Source: Chthoniobacter flavus Ellin428
Lineage (GTDB): Bacteria; Verrucomicrobiota; Verrucomicrobiia; Chthoniobacterales; Chthoniobacteraceae
Direction: 5' to 3'
Length of the DNA: 56,828 nucleotides
Assembly: GCF_000173075.1 (NCBI RefSeq)
Contig: NZ_ABVL01000035.1
Coordinates: forward strand, 1 to 56,828
Below are positions 50,063 to 56,828 of this stretch, piece by piece (positions within the stretch are counted from its first letter, which is position 1; each line of letters opens with the position of its first letter). The position numbers were made by a program, and so were the translations under genes. The notes below the pieces were generated by a model. It ran no database searches, was not told where the DNA came from, and saw only the letters and a list, made by a program, of their open reading frames with translations.

Positions 50063-51910
50063 CTACACCAGCTGCGCAATCTCGCGGTTGGCTTTGCGCA
50101 GTTTGCGGCAGAGTTCGAGGCTGATGTTTTCGAGGATGTGGATCTTGATCTTCGGATACGTGGCGCCGAGCGCGGCAAGTTTGCCGATCGTCAGCAAATC
50201 GCACGACACATCGGTGTCGGCCACGATCGTGGCGCTGCGCGGGGCGTGATCGATCATCGCCATTTCGCCGAAGGCCATGCCGGGCGAGAACGTTGCGAGG
50301 CGTTTGCGACGACCCTCCTCCAGCGGCAGGAAGACCGTGACCACGCCGCGCGTGAGGAGAAAGAGTTCCCGTGCCGGTTCGCCCGCCTGGATGATGATCT
50401 CCCCAGCGGCGTAGTTGCGCCGCTCAAAGAACTTCTGGACGACGGCGACATCCTCGCGATTCAACCCGTTGAGCAATTCATAGCGCGTGACCGCGATGCT
50501 CGTATTCGGAATGTCCGGCATGGTGCGCGCGAGCAATCGATCCTCGCTCCACTGCAGCGCGGCATCGAGCTCATCGAAGGTGCGGAAAAGATCGTCCGAG
50601 CGATCACCCAGGCGCTCGCGGATGAGCCGGCGCAGCGGCGAGTTATTGGTCAGCCCGGTGAAGAGCACGACGCAGCCGGCCGCGTGCAGCTGGCAGAGGA
50701 TATCGTGAAACAAATGCCCGGCGCTGTCGTTGATGGAAATGACGTAACGGAAATCGAGAATGAGGCATTCCATCCCCGCGCATTCGGTCAAGGCCCGCAC
50801 CACGTACTCCGCGGTGGAGAAGACGAGATTGTCCTGGAGCTGGAAGACCTGGATGCGCTGGCCGTGTTCGCGGAGGATTTTAGTTTCCGCCAGCGTCCGC
50901 ACGCGGCTGGAATTGAACTCGCCGGCATTGAGCCGCAGGCGCACGACCGATTTGCCGATACCCGGCCGATTGAAGAGATGCAGATCCCAGCGGCGCGACA
51001 GCTCACTGCAGACGCTCACGCCCCGGACGCTGTTGCCCTTTTGATCCAGCGGCGGCGAAAAGACGCCGATGCCGAGTTGGCCAGGCAGCACCGCGATAAC
51101 TCCGCCGGCAACGCCGCTCTTCGCCGGCATGCCCACATCGTAGAGCCACTCGCCGGCGTAATCGTACATGCCACAGGTGCCCATCACGCCGAGCACGCTT
51201 TCCACGTATTCGGATTGAATGGCCCGCTCGCCGGTGAGCGGATTCACGCCACAATTGGCCAGCGTCGCTGCCATCGTCGCCAGGTCGCGGCAATGGGCGA
51301 GGATCGAGCACTGCTGAAAATACGTCTCCACGACCGGCATCGGGTCTTCCTGGATGATGTTGAAATTGCGCAGCATGAAACCGATGGCGCGGTTCCGGTG
51401 GCCGGTCGCGCTCTCCGCGGAGTAGACGTCTTGATCCATCTTGAGCTCGCGTCCCGCGTAGCGGCTGATCGTCTCGAGGATGCGATTGAAACGCACTTCC
51501 GGGGTGCGTCCGTGGACCAGGCCAGTGCTGGCGATCGCGCCCGCGTTGATCATCGGATTGCGCGGCGAACCCGTTTGCGGATCGAGCGAAATGGAACTGA
51601 AAGAGTCGCCGGTGGGCTCCACGCCGACCTTCTTCAAGACTTCGGCGCGGCCCTCGTCCTCGAGCGCGAGGCCGTAGACGAAAGGCTTCGAGATCGCCTG
51701 GACCGTAAACTCCTGCCGCGAATCGCCGATTTCGTAGACGCCGCCGTTGGTGGTCACGATGCAGATGCCGAAGGCGTTCGGGTTGGCCCGGGCCAGTTCG
51801 ACGATGTGACTGGCCACCGCGCCGTCGGTGATGCTCGAGAACTGCCGATGCAGATCTTCGAGTTGATCGCGAATAGGAGATGAAGTAAGGGAGGTTTTTT
51901 CTGCGGTCAT
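50063..51910 (-). CDS. glsA: Glutaminase with STAS and cyclic-nucleotide-binding domains; catalytic Ser replaced
   Basis: This 615-aa protein has a beta-lactamase-fold glutaminase at about residues 20-320, a STAS domain (about 350-455, RIQVFQLQDNLVFSTAEYVV) and a C-terminal cNMP-binding domain (about 480-600, FFERRNYAAGEIIIQAGEPA; GEMAMIDHAPRSATIVA). Glutaminases hydrolyse Gln to Glu and ammonia using an S-x-x-K pair. Here the motif is Q-A72-I-S-K75: the Ser is Ala (codon GCG at 51695-51697), while NPMINAGA, the SAESATGHRNRA segment and PAKSGVAGGV are intact. It may be catalytically dead, or the base may be wrong. The start at 51910 is chosen; the frame is open far upstream but antisense to the GH26 gene. 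Confidence 0.9.
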   Translation of the reverse strand: MTAEKTSLTSSPIRDQLEDLHRQFSSITDGAVASHIVELARANPNAFGICIVTTNGGVYEIGDSRQEFTVQAISKPFVYGLALEDEGRAEVLKKVGVEPTGDSFSSISLDPQTGSPRNPMINAGAIASTGLVHGRTPEVRFNRILETISRYAGRELKMDQDVYSAESATGHRNRAIGFMLRNFNIIQEDPMPVVETYFQQCSILAHCRDLATMAATLANCGVNPLTGERAIQSEYVESVLGVMGTCGMYDYAGEWLYDVGMPAKSGVAGGVIAVLPGQLGIGVFSPPLDQKGNSVRGVSVCSELSRRWDLHLFNRPGIGKSVVRLRLNAGEFNSSRVRTLAETKILREHGQRIQVFQLQDNLVFSTAEYVVRALTECAGMECLILDFRYVISINDSAGHLFHDILCQLHAAGCVVLFTGLTNNSPLRRLIRERLGDRSDDLFRTFDELDAALQWSEDRLLARTMPDIPNTSIAVTRYELLNGLNREDVAVVQKFFERRNYAAGEIIIQAGEPARELFLLTRGVVTVFLPLEEGRRKRLATFSPGMAFGEMAMIDHAPRSATIVADTDVSCDLLTIGKLAALGATYPKIKIHILENISLELCRKLRKANREIAQLV

Positions 51911-52039
51911 GGCAGGAGCCGGCGGGCGAGGGGCCCGAACGGAATCCGCAGATGAAAGGTGCATCGCGGATTTAGCACAAGCCCGAACCCACAAATCCGC
52001 CTTGTCTACGAATACCGGCTGCCGCCAACTTCGGCGGAT

Positions 52040-53134
52040 ATGGCCGTCCATCTTCGTCGAGCGATTCTTTGTTCCCTCCTCTGCCTCATCGCCCATGCCC
52101 CCGCCGCGGAACCGGTAGCGACCGAGCCGGTAATCGGGACTTACCACTGGCCGAACGGAACCGCAGGCGTCGACGCCTTCGCCACGTGGCTCGGCCGGCC
52201 GAGCGTCTGGGCGCTGGATTTCATCGGCGGCGAATCGTGGGACAACGTGGGCTGGCCGACGTGGTGGCTGGAGACGTGGACCAAATGGGTGAACGCCAAG
52301 CCGGGCCGGCGGCTGATTCTCGCCGTGCCGATTCTCGCGGGTCCGCCGGACGGCAGCGGGCCGAAGCAAGGCAGCAAGGGCGTCGGCGAGCCGGTGTCGC
52401 TCGAGAAGGGCGCGCACGGGGATTACAATGCTTACTTCCATGACCTCGCGGAGAACCTTGTCCGCAACAAACTCGGCGATACGATTTTGCGTCCCGCCTG
52501 GGAATTCAATGGCGGCTGGTACACGTGGCATGCGAAAGGGAAGACGGACGCCTTTGTCGCATATTGGCGACAAATCGTGCAGACGATGCGCGCGGTGCCG
52601 GGTGCGGAGAATCTGAAGTTCTGCTGGAACCCGACGCTGGGCGACCAGGATTTCCCGGCCGACCAGGCGTGGCCGGGCGACGAGTATGTCGATTACGTCG
52701 GCCTCGATGTCTACGACGAGACGTGGAATGCGAATACCTATCCGTGGCCGGCGAATGCCACGCCAGCGGAGATCGACGCGCGGCATCGCAAGGTGTGGGA
52801 CGAGTGGATCGTCAACAGCACCCGTGGGCTGGCCTTCTGGACAAAATTCGCGAGCGACCACGGCAAGCCGTTCGCCGTTCCGGAGTGGGGGCTGAATCAC
52901 GCGGACCACGGCCATGGCGGCCTGGACAACCCGTACTTCATCGAGCAAATGCACGCCTTCTTCCTCAACCCAGCCAACCACGTCGCCTTCCAGTGCTACT
53001 TCGATATCAATGCACCGGACGGCCGCCATCAGCTCTCGCCGGGCGTGTCCGGCACAGGGCATCAGGAAGGCACGGAGTTCCCTGTCTCCGCGGCGAAATT
53101 CCGCGAGCTGTTTAGTGCCAGGGCGACGAAATAG
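52040..53134 (+). CDS. Secreted GH26-type beta-mannanase-like glycosidase
   Basis: This 364-aa exported enzyme has a signal peptide (AILCSLLCLIAHAPAAEP). The barrel motif LRPAWEFNGGWYTW contains the acid/base Glu155, and FAVPEWGL contains the nucleophile Glu282, matching GH26 beta-mannanases. NPTLGDQDFPADQAWPGDEY and VDYVGLDVYDETW are also family-like. The likely substrate is a beta-1,4-mannan or a mixed glucan, not resolved by sequence. The ATG at 52040 is used because it places the signal peptide at the N-terminus. It ends 7 bases from the convergent DUF1634 gene. Confidence 0.85.
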   Translation: MAVHLRRAILCSLLCLIAHAPAAEPVATEPVIGTYHWPNGTAGVDAFATWLGRPSVWALDFIGGESWDNVGWPTWWLETWTKWVNAKPGRRLILAVPILAGPPDGSGPKQGSKGVGEPVSLEKGAHGDYNAYFHDLAENLVRNKLGDTILRPAWEFNGGWYTWHAKGKTDAFVAYWRQIVQTMRAVPGAENLKFCWNPTLGDQDFPADQAWPGDEYVDYVGLDVYDETWNANTYPWPANATPAEIDARHRKVWDEWIVNSTRGLAFWTKFASDHGKPFAVPEWGLNHADHGHGGLDNPYFIEQMHAFFLNPANHVAFQCYFDINAPDGRHQLSPGVSGTGHQEGTEFPVSAAKFRELFSARATK

Positions 53135-53141
53135 CGAATGA

Positions 53142-53459
53142 TCAATGCCCGTGCGCCGAGAATAGGACTCCGAGCACGCAGGCTACCGTCATGATCGTCA
53201 GCACTAGCGCGGTGATGAAGGCAAAGCGAAAATCCCGTGCCCGGACGAAAGCGATCCACATGCAGACCAACCGCAGCACGGGCAAAAGGATGAATGCTGC
53301 GATGCCGGCGTTGATGACGCCCTGGCCACGCGCTCCCAGCCATTGCATCACCAACCCGATGCTGATGGCCACACAGGCCGCGGCGGTACCGTAGTGCAAT
53401 AGCGCGGCGAGCACACGTTCGAGACCACGGTGCGGCGTTTCGTTCGGGAGTGTGCTCAC
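53142..53459 (-). CDS. DUF1634 membrane protein, partner of TSUP exporter
   Basis: This 105-aa protein has three predicted helices (AAACVAISIGLVMQWLG, AGIAAFILLPVLRLVCMWIAF, FITALVLTIMTVACVLGVLF). DUF1634 genes typically follow TSUP exporters. The frame is open upstream, but the start that overlaps the preceding gene's stop by 4 bases (GTGA at 53456-53459) fits the conserved length. No enzymatic role is known; it may be a subunit of the transporter. Confidence 0.8.
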   Translation of the reverse strand: MSTLPNETPHRGLERVLAALLHYGTAAACVAISIGLVMQWLGARGQGVINAGIAAFILLPVLRLVCMWIAFVRARDFRFAFITALVLTIMTVACVLGVLFSAHGH

Positions 53460-54319
53460 GAATGATGCCCTCCGATGGAAATACCCAGTGCGCTGAGGAG
53501 CATCTGCGCGCCCAGTAAAAGCAGCACGGCGATAAACAGGATGCGGAGCTTTTCGCTCGAAACCCGCAGGAGAATCCGCGCCCCGAGAATCGAGCCGACG
53601 ACCGAACCCAGGGCTACGACACCCGCCATCAAGGGATCGATATTCCCGCGGAGAAAGTAAGCGCCAGCGCTGGCCGCAGCCGTGACACTGATCATGAAAT
53701 TGGAAGTGGCCGAAGAGATCTTGATCGGCAGGCGAAGCGCCGTATCCATGGCCGGGATTTTCAGCACGCCGCTGCCGATGCCCAGCAACGCGGACAACAA
53801 CCCGGCGCCGTACATGAACAGCATGCCCAGCGGGAGACGCTGGACGCGATAGACCACATCGCGGCCGAGGGCCTGATCGGGATACGCTGCATCCAGTTGA
53901 AGCGCATCCGCCCACGAAGGCGCACGTTCTTCCCCGACATCGGTCACTGGGTCGCCACGCCGCGACAACATCTGCTGCGCGGAAACGAAAAGCACCGCGG
54001 CGAAGAGCAGATAGAGAATCGTCACCGGCACGATGTTGAAGAGCAATACGCCACTCAAGGCACCGAGCGTCGTCGTTGCCTCCAGCACCACGGCCAGTCG
54101 CACATTCGTCAATCGACCGCGCAGAAAGGGCGCCGCGCTGCCGCAGGAACAGGCGATGACCGAGATCAGGCTCACGCCAACTGCCGCGCGAATGTCGACG
54201 TGTCCGAAAATGGTGAGCACCGGCACGATGAAAATGCCGCTGGCCATGCCGAGCATTCCGCCCAAGGCGCTGGTTCCAAGCGCGACGGCGAACAGCCAGA
54301 TTTCGAAATGCAGATCCAT
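53456..54319 (-). CDS. TSUP family (TauE/SafE) anion exporter
   Basis: This 287-aa protein has about eight helices and the TSUP repeat motifs: LGTSALGGMLGMASGIFIVP at the first, and YGAGLLSALLGIGSGVLKIP at the second half, each with the G-x-G-G/S-x-x-P turn. TSUP proteins move sulfite, sulfoacetate, organosulfonates or other small anions across the inner membrane; the substrate is not deducible. It is co-translated with the DUF1634 gene (4-base overlap). It is divergent from the FAD oxidoreductase, with 203 bases between them. Confidence 0.9.
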   Translation of the reverse strand: MDLHFEIWLFAVALGTSALGGMLGMASGIFIVPVLTIFGHVDIRAAVGVSLISVIACSCGSAAPFLRGRLTNVRLAVVLEATTTLGALSGVLLFNIVPVTILYLLFAAVLFVSAQQMLSRRGDPVTDVGEERAPSWADALQLDAAYPDQALGRDVVYRVQRLPLGMLFMYGAGLLSALLGIGSGVLKIPAMDTALRLPIKISSATSNFMISVTAAASAGAYFLRGNIDPLMAGVVALGSVVGSILGARILLRVSSEKLRILFIAVLLLLGAQMLLSALGISIGGHHS

Positions 54320-54522
54320 CAGCGGCCTTCCTCCACCAGGAAAATCCGTCGGGCGGAATGGCGAGTACAGGACGGGCTCAAACGGCTTCCGAGGTGAAAG
54401 TGAACGTCATAATGCGGAGGGAAAAAGTGAAGGATATGCGCCCGGCTTCAACGGGCAATGCTGTCATAACGCAAACGTGAGAAGATACTGACAGTCGCCC
54501 CGGCTTTCTCTAGACGACGTGC

Positions 54523-56571
54523 ATGCGCATTCGCCCTCTTGCCGTCGTTGTCGCCATTTTATTCGCCGCCCCGCGCGTCGAGGCCGCGGAGACTTGCGAT
54601 GTGCTCGTGTACGGTGGCACGCCGGGCGGCTTGAGCGCGGCCCTGGCGGCATCGCGCGAAGGCGCTTCGGTCGTGGTCATCGAACCCACGCGTTGGATCG
54701 GTGGCATGGTCACCGGCGGTCTCGCCAGCACCGACGTGGGCAACGAAAAAGTGATCGGCGGCATTGCCCGCGAATTCTTTACCCGCGCCGCGGAGGCTAA
54801 AGCGGGCACACCGATGTGGTTTGCCGAGCCGAAGGTGAATATGGCGACGTTCAAGGCCATGCTGCAGGAGACCAAAATCAAGGTCGTCACCGACCAGCGG
54901 CTGAAATCCATCTCGCGCGATGGTGATCGCATCGAGTCGCTCATGACCAGCGATGGTATCCGCTACGAGGCCAAGGTCTTCATCGACGCTACTTACGAAG
55001 GCGACCTCCTGGCGCGCGCCGGCGTGAGTTACGCCATCGGCCGCGAAAGCCGCGACACTTACAACGAACCGCTGGCCGGATTTCTACCCGCGCCCTTGCG
55101 TCCGCGCACCGTCGAACAGATGGCGCAGGATTCGCCCTCCATCGGCGGACCGAAGGACGCGATGAACTACGTGCATGGCACGCCGGCCAAAATCGAGGCG
55201 CTCGACGTCGCCGGCCTGCCGTTGCCAGGCATCAGCAATCAATGGTTCGAGGTCGGCGCGGGCGATTCGCGGACCCAAGCCTACAACTTCCGCGTGATCG
55301 TCACGCGCCAACCGGAAAATCGCCTGCCCTTTCCCAAGCCGGCGCATTACGACCCGATGCGCTATGAGTTGCTCGCGCGCACCATCGCGGCCTTCCCTGG
55401 CATCCGTTTCAGCAAGCTCGTCTACCTCGGTCCCATCGCGAATGGAAAATACGATGCGAATGCCATCGGCCTCGTCGTCGGCACCGATCATGTCGGCGCG
55501 AATTACAACTACCCCGACGGCGACGAGAAAGTGCGCGCCAAAATCTGGCAGGATCATATCGACTACGTGCAGGGCTTTCTGTGGTTCCTGGCGAACGATT
55601 CGCGGTCGCCCAAGGAATTGCAGGCCCAGGCCAAAGAGTGGGGCCTGGCCAAGGATGAATTCACCGACAACGACAACTGGCCCTACGCGCTCTATGTGCG
55701 CGAAGCGCGGCGCATGATCGGTGAATACGTGACGCGCCAGGATGATTGCACGCAGCACCTCACCAAGCCCGACTCGATCGGCATGGGTTCGTTCATCATG
55801 GATTCGCACGCCGTCGAGCGCCTCGTCGATCACGACGGCAGCGTCATTGATGAAGGTAATTTCGATGTGCCCGTGCGGCCTTATCACATCCCGTATCGCA
55901 GCCTCGTGCCGCAAAAGAAGCAGTGCGAAAACCTGCTCGTGCCAGTGTGCATTTCGGCCTCACACGTGGCCTACGGCTCGATCCGCATGGAGCCGCAATT
56001 CATGATCCTGGGGCAGGCGTGCGGTGATGCCGCGGTACAGGCCATTCACGAGAAGAAAGCGGTGCAGGATATCGATGTCGCCGCTTTGCAAACGAAGCTG
56101 CGCGAGCAAAAGCAGGTGCTCGATCTGCCGCTGCCGCCAGGCAGCGCGGCGGCAAAGGATTTGCCAGGCATCGTCATGGATGACGCGGATGCACAATATG
56201 TCGGCGAGTGGCAGGCGAGCAGCTCCTCGGGCGGCGTGGACGGGATGTATCGTCACGACATGAACCAGGGCAAAGGCGAGAAGTCCGCGCGCTTTGAACT
56301 GCACGTGCCGAAGGATGGTAAATACGAAGTGCGCTTCGCCTATACCACCGCGCCGAACCGCGCGACGAATGTGCCAGTGAGCGTGAAGCACGCCAATGGC
56401 GAGAACTCGATCACGGTGAACGAAAAGCTGACGCCGGCGATCAACCAGGCCTTCGTCTCCCTCGGCACGTTCCGTTTCACCGCCGACAAACCGGCGGTGG
56501 TGACCGTAACGACGATGGGCACCGACGGTTACGTGGTCGTGGATGCGGTGCAGCTATTGCCTGCGGAGTAG
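54523..56571 (+). CDS. Exported FAD-dependent oxidoreductase with C-terminal golvesin/CBM-like domain
   Basis: This 682-aa protein has a signal peptide (LAVVVAILFAAPRVEAAE). The flavin-binding Rossmann motif VLVYGGTPGGLSAALAASREG is followed by VVVIEPTRWIGGMVTGGLAST, typical of the PF12831 FAD oxidoreductases of Planctomycetes and Verrucomicrobia, which are often found with sugar-degradation genes. The FAD domain reaches to about residue 540 (VFIDATYEGDLLARAGV; YRSLVPQKKQCENLLVPVCI). Residues 550-682 form a beta-sandwich similar to golvesin/xanthan-lyase C-terminal domains (GKGEKSARFELHVPKDGKYE). The substrate is unknown. Export of a flavoenzyme is odd for a Sec signal and is a family feature. 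Confidence 0.9.
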   Translation: MRIRPLAVVVAILFAAPRVEAAETCDVLVYGGTPGGLSAALAASREGASVVVIEPTRWIGGMVTGGLASTDVGNEKVIGGIAREFFTRAAEAKAGTPMWFAEPKVNMATFKAMLQETKIKVVTDQRLKSISRDGDRIESLMTSDGIRYEAKVFIDATYEGDLLARAGVSYAIGRESRDTYNEPLAGFLPAPLRPRTVEQMAQDSPSIGGPKDAMNYVHGTPAKIEALDVAGLPLPGISNQWFEVGAGDSRTQAYNFRVIVTRQPENRLPFPKPAHYDPMRYELLARTIAAFPGIRFSKLVYLGPIANGKYDANAIGLVVGTDHVGANYNYPDGDEKVRAKIWQDHIDYVQGFLWFLANDSRSPKELQAQAKEWGLAKDEFTDNDNWPYALYVREARRMIGEYVTRQDDCTQHLTKPDSIGMGSFIMDSHAVERLVDHDGSVIDEGNFDVPVRPYHIPYRSLVPQKKQCENLLVPVCISASHVAYGSIRMEPQFMILGQACGDAAVQAIHEKKAVQDIDVAALQTKLREQKQVLDLPLPPGSAAAKDLPGIVMDDADAQYVGEWQASSSSGGVDGMYRHDMNQGKGEKSARFELHVPKDGKYEVRFAYTTAPNRATNVPVSVKHANGENSITVNEKLTPAINQAFVSLGTFRFTADKPAVVTVTTMGTDGYVVVDAVQLLPAE

Positions 56572-56583
56572 CCGCCGAATGAC

Positions 56584-56659
56584 ATAGGAGGAATAGGAAG
56601 AATGGGAGCTATAGGAAAGATAGGCCTCCTATAACTCCCATTCTTCCTATCCCTCCTAT
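56584..56659. repeat. Inverted repeat of the word ATAGGAGGAA
   Basis: The 33-base arms at 56584-56616 and 56627-56659 pair with two mismatches around a 10-base loop. The arm is built from TAGGA/GAAGA words. It lies between convergent genes, just after the FAD oxidoreductase. Confidence 0.75.
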
Positions 56660-56696
56660 CCTTCGGCGGTCACAGACCGCCGCTACGGCGCCCGCC

Positions 56697-56828
56697 TTAC
56701 TTTCCGTGCTTCTTCGCGTAGGCGGCGACGTCCTTGGCGGCCTTCGTTTCCGTGCCGGGCGCATCGAGGAAGCCGAGGTCGCGGACCCAATCGATGAATC
56801 GATCCTGCCACGTACCGAAGGGAATGCC
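56697..56828 (-). CDS. C-terminal end of an unidentified gene (cut by window edge)
   Basis: An open minus-strand frame enters from the right edge and stops with TAA at 56697-56699. The last 43 residues read GIPFGTWQDRFIDWVRDLGF, then LDAPGTETKAAKDVAAYAKKHGK. The charged Lys/Ala-rich helix is a plausible protein end, but too little is present to assign a family. Confidence 0.5.
   Translation of the reverse strand, partial: GIPFGTWQDRFIDWVRDLGFLDAPGTETKAAKDVAAYAKKHGK

Noticed and set aside
51911..53062. Upstream extension of the glutaminase frame giving a 999-residue protein
   Set aside because: The extension is antisense to the GH26 gene, which has a signal peptide and both catalytic Glu. 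The glutaminase family start coincides with the ATG at 51910.
1..56828. CRISPR array, tRNA, rRNA or prophage
   Set aside because: Reading both strands showed no regularly spaced direct repeats, no cloverleaf with CCA-type ends that I could recognise, no rRNA-like conserved blocks and no phage structural genes.

Overview
The window looks like a chromosomal segment of a GC-rich member of the Verrucomicrobiota. This is inferred from content, not from a marker gene. The evidence is a DUF1552 (HXXSHH) Tat-exported protein, a DUF5069 gene, an imuA-imuB-dnaE2 cassette preceded by a perfect TGTTC-N4-GAACA box (the LexA motif reported for Verrucomicrobia), large secreted multidomain proteins, and many long intergenic palindromes. 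I see no rRNA, tRNA, CRISPR array or plasmid or phage module. The left edge cuts an IS110-type transposase and the right edge cuts an unidentified gene.

Layout. 1-6.5 kb: IS110 transposase fragment, an orphan DUF1552 protein, glycogen debranching enzyme GlgX, a YqjI-like PadR regulator with a doubled GATATATC operator, a small membrane protein, and a maltose-type O-acetyltransferase. 6.5-7.0 kb: gene graveyard (Ohr tail, SDR head fused to a RidA tail). 7.3-9.5 kb: secreted GH5 glycosidase. 10-13.2 kb: damaged DUF5069 gene, then a GntR(YtrA)-ABC ATPase-permease operon behind a perfect 13-bp inverted repeat. 13.3-18.9 kb: small exported proteins, a Tat-exported beta-propeller glycosidase-like protein, and a 1238-aa beta-helix/LamG surface protein. 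19.3-21.3 kb: Ser/Thr kinase with a PEGA domain. 21.4-25.0 kb (minus): xylB-ubiX-DUF374 acyltransferase-folD operon. 25.1-26.0 kb: glyoxalase followed by a BrnT/CopG-type toxin-antitoxin pair. 26.7-28.5 kb: sugar kinase-MurQ fusion for MurNAc recycling. 29.0-31.3 kb: ligA. 31.4-37.2 kb: KTSC protein, then the SOS mutagenesis cassette imuA-imuB-dnaE2. 37.5-45.0 kb: a 2509-aa exported S53 (sedolisin) protease with propellers, DUF11, Ig-like domains and an IPTL-CTERM-like tail. 45.2-56.8 kb: ClC channel, coiled-coil membrane protein, flavin reductase, DUF5009 acyltransferase, glutaminase-STAS-cNMP protein, GH26-type mannanase, TSUP/DUF1634 exporter pair, exported FAD oxidoreductase.

The genes suggest a heterotrophic polysaccharide and protein degrader (GH5, GH26, GH43-like, sedolisin, beta-helix/LamG) with glycogen, xylulose and cell-wall sugar recycling and inducible mutagenesis. 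The points most worth a second look are: (i) a diverged remnant of a second dnaE2 3' end beyond the sedolisin gene, implying cassette replacement or insertion; (ii) the glutaminase catalytic Ser changed to Ala; (iii) a set of long inverted repeats built from short repeated words in nearly every intergenic gap; (iv) an in-frame SDR-RidA chimera. Several conserved genes (xylB, ligA, dnaE2, DUF5069) carry single-base frameshifts, mostly extra G or C bases, so the raw sequence may contain indel errors. These genes are annotated as whole genes with that caveat.
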